From an uncultured Bordetella sp. (GTDB lineage: Bacteria > Pseudomonadota > Gammaproteobacteria > Burkholderiales > Burkholderiaceae_B): a DNA stretch of 7,619 nucleotides. The stretch lies in assembly GCA_937881145.1 (NCBI GenBank), contig CALGFL010000398.1, positions 1-7,619 on the forward strand, read 5' to 3'. Both the position numbers and the translations under genes were made by a program. The notes beneath the pieces are model-generated. The model had not been told where the DNA came from, ran no database searches, and saw only the letters and a list, made by a program, of their open reading frames with translations. Positions 6,604 through 7,619 of this stretch are shown in pieces (positions within the stretch are counted from its first letter, which is position 1; each line of letters starts with the position of its first letter).

Positions 6604-7619
6604 TTAGTAGACGTTTGCCGCGCTGGCGTTGGTCGTCCGGATTGCAGTGCCGGGGGCGGCGGGTGCGGTTGCTTCCGTCCAGGGGGTGGGCCACAACAGC
6701 AGGGTCAGCCGGGTGTAGTACTCATCGATGTAGAAGCCGGCATAGCTCCAGCATCGCCATGCTGCCAAGGCTTGCGGACGCCACTGCAGCAAGATCAGGC
6801 ATCCGTACAGTGCCGCCAGCCCCAACAATGCCAGCAAGCCGGACGCGGTCCCGGGGGTGTCGTGCAAACCGAGAGGCAGCCTGTGCGCCAGCGAGGCTGC
6901 GCACCCCAGGCCTGCAATCATGATCAGTCCGGCGACGGCCCGGCGCAGGGTCGCGCCTGCCGGGCGCTTTCGAGGCAGCCACAGAAGCGGCGCCCAGGCC
7001 AGGGCCAGCGAGGTGGTCCACCACCATGGCCACGGCGCGGCGCCGTCCACGCCTTGCAGCATGTGCAGCGTCCCGGCCGCGGCCACCGGCGCCAGCAGCA
7101 GGCTGGCGGCATGGACAGGCACCGGGTCCTGCATCATCTGCAGGCGCGTCTGGCGCACCGCGCTGGAGGCCGACAGAAAATGGTGCGCCTTGTAGAGCGA
7201 ATGTCCCACCAGGTGCAGCGCCGCAAAGGTATACAGCCCCAAGCCGCACTCGAGCACCATGAAACCCATTTGAGCGACGGTGGACCAGGCCAGCCGCACT
7301 TTGATGGTGATGCGGGTGAGCATGACCAGGCCGGCCAATACCGCTGTGGTCAACCCCACTACCGCCAGCAGCCAGCGAGCGGCAGGCGCGTGGTCCAGCA
7401 AGGTGGCAAAGCGGATCAGCACGAACCCGCCCAGGTTCACGACGCCGGCGTGCAGCAGCGCGGAAACGGGCGTAGGCGCTTCCATGACCTGGATCAGCCA
7501 GCCGTGCACCGGCAGCAAGGCCGTGCGCAGGACAACCGCCAGTGCGAGGCAGACAGCGCTGCACTGCAGCGCGGGACTGGCGCCGTGCGCCGAGACGTAG
7601 CGGGCCAGATCGCCGAGCG
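6604..7619 (-). CDS. dabB: DabB, NuoL/MrpA-like membrane subunit of the DAB complex, C-terminal part (5' end outside window)
   Basis: The frame is open to the right window edge and ends at TAA 6604-6606, leaving 337 visible residues of a protein that is usually a little over 500. It belongs to the proton-translocating NADH-dehydrogenase subunit 5/antiporter family. In visible numbering: HGWL 38-41, MEAPTPVSALLHAGVVNLGG 45-64 (the family signature helix), a charged loop with K106, STVAQMGFM 112-120 and LYKAHHFLS 141-149 with the membrane-embedded K143 typical of the ion path. About eight hydrophobic helices are visible, roughly at 20-37, 51-73, 82-101, 113-140, 169-187, 200-214, 227-243 and 257-278. 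The C-terminus ends in a short polar Ala/Thr tail. With DabA encoded directly downstream and no respiratory complex I genes visible, DabB is a better call than NuoL. It is expected to pass cations down the membrane potential and power DabA. The apparent TTG start at 7516-7518 is only an internal Leu. Confidence 0.9.
   Translation of the reverse strand, partial: LGDLARYVSAHGASPALQCSAVCLALAVVLRTALLPVHGWLIQVMEAPTPVSALLHAGVVNLGGFVLIRFATLLDHAPAARWLLAVVGLTTAVLAGLVMLTRITIKVRLAWSTVAQMGFMVLECGLGLYTFAALHLVGHSLYKAHHFLSASSAVRQTRLQMMQDPVPVHAASLLLAPVAAAGTLHMLQGVDGAAPWPWWWTTSLALAWAPLLWLPRKRPAGATLRRAVAGLIMIAGLGCAASLAHRLPLGLHDTPGTASGLLALLGLAALYGCLILLQWRPQALAAWRCWSYAGFYIDEYYTRLTLLLWPTPWTEATAPAAPGTAIRTTNASAANVY

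Noticed and set aside
6604..7518. dabB starting at TTG 7516-7518 as a 304-aa protein
   Set aside because: The frame and hydrophobic family-like sequence continue without a break to the window edge, so this TTG is an internal leucine codon.
6604..7619. Respiratory complex I subunit NuoL
   Set aside because: The gene is followed directly by dabA and not by nuoM, and the signature helix reads MEAPTPVSALLHAG, which fits DabB better.

Overview
The window is a compact, high-GC proteobacterial region. Gene content and codon use look like a betaproteobacterium, perhaps Burkholderiales/Alcaligenaceae, but that placement is an impression from protein style and was not tested. Only the left-edge gene lies on the + strand. 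The other four read on the - strand, so the transcriptional order runs from right to left.

Region by region: (1) bases 1-287 (+) hold the last ~94 codons of an IclR-type transcriptional regulator. (2) bases 308-1693 (-) encode a 461-aa tandem-HD protein whose C-terminal HD-GYP domain carries a complete c-di-GMP phosphodiesterase motif set. (3) bases 1802-3712 (-) encode a 636-aa GAF-PAS-PAS-GGDEF protein, a predicted diguanylate cyclase with an AGDEF active-site variant and an intact RxxD inhibitory site. (4) bases 3713-4055 are a gene-free spacer, lower in GC, which must hold the end of the dab transcript and probably the promoter of the cyclase. (5) bases 4056-6584 (-) encode DabA (DUF2309/UPF0753, 842 aa). 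(6) bases 6604 to the window edge (-) encode the C-terminal 337 residues of DabB, an NuoL/MrpA-like membrane protein.

Two functional modules result. DabB and DabA, 19 bp apart, form the two-gene DAB dissolved-inorganic-carbon accumulation complex: a membrane cation-conducting subunit that energises a cytoplasmic, zinc-dependent, carbonic-anhydrase-like subunit. The GGDEF protein and the HD-GYP protein lie in tandem with a 108-bp gap, so a maker and a breaker of the second messenger c-di-GMP may be co-transcribed. No sequence evidence links the two modules beyond adjacency and shared strand.

I found no mobile element, CRISPR array, tRNA or rRNA. All gene families here are known ones. The less ordinary signals are small: a short upstream reading frame with its own ribosome-binding site overlapping the HD-GYP start, two perfect palindromes in the same 108-bp gap, a 9-bp tandem repeat in the HD-GYP N-terminus, three CGATTC repeats just after dabA, and the degenerate first HD domain.
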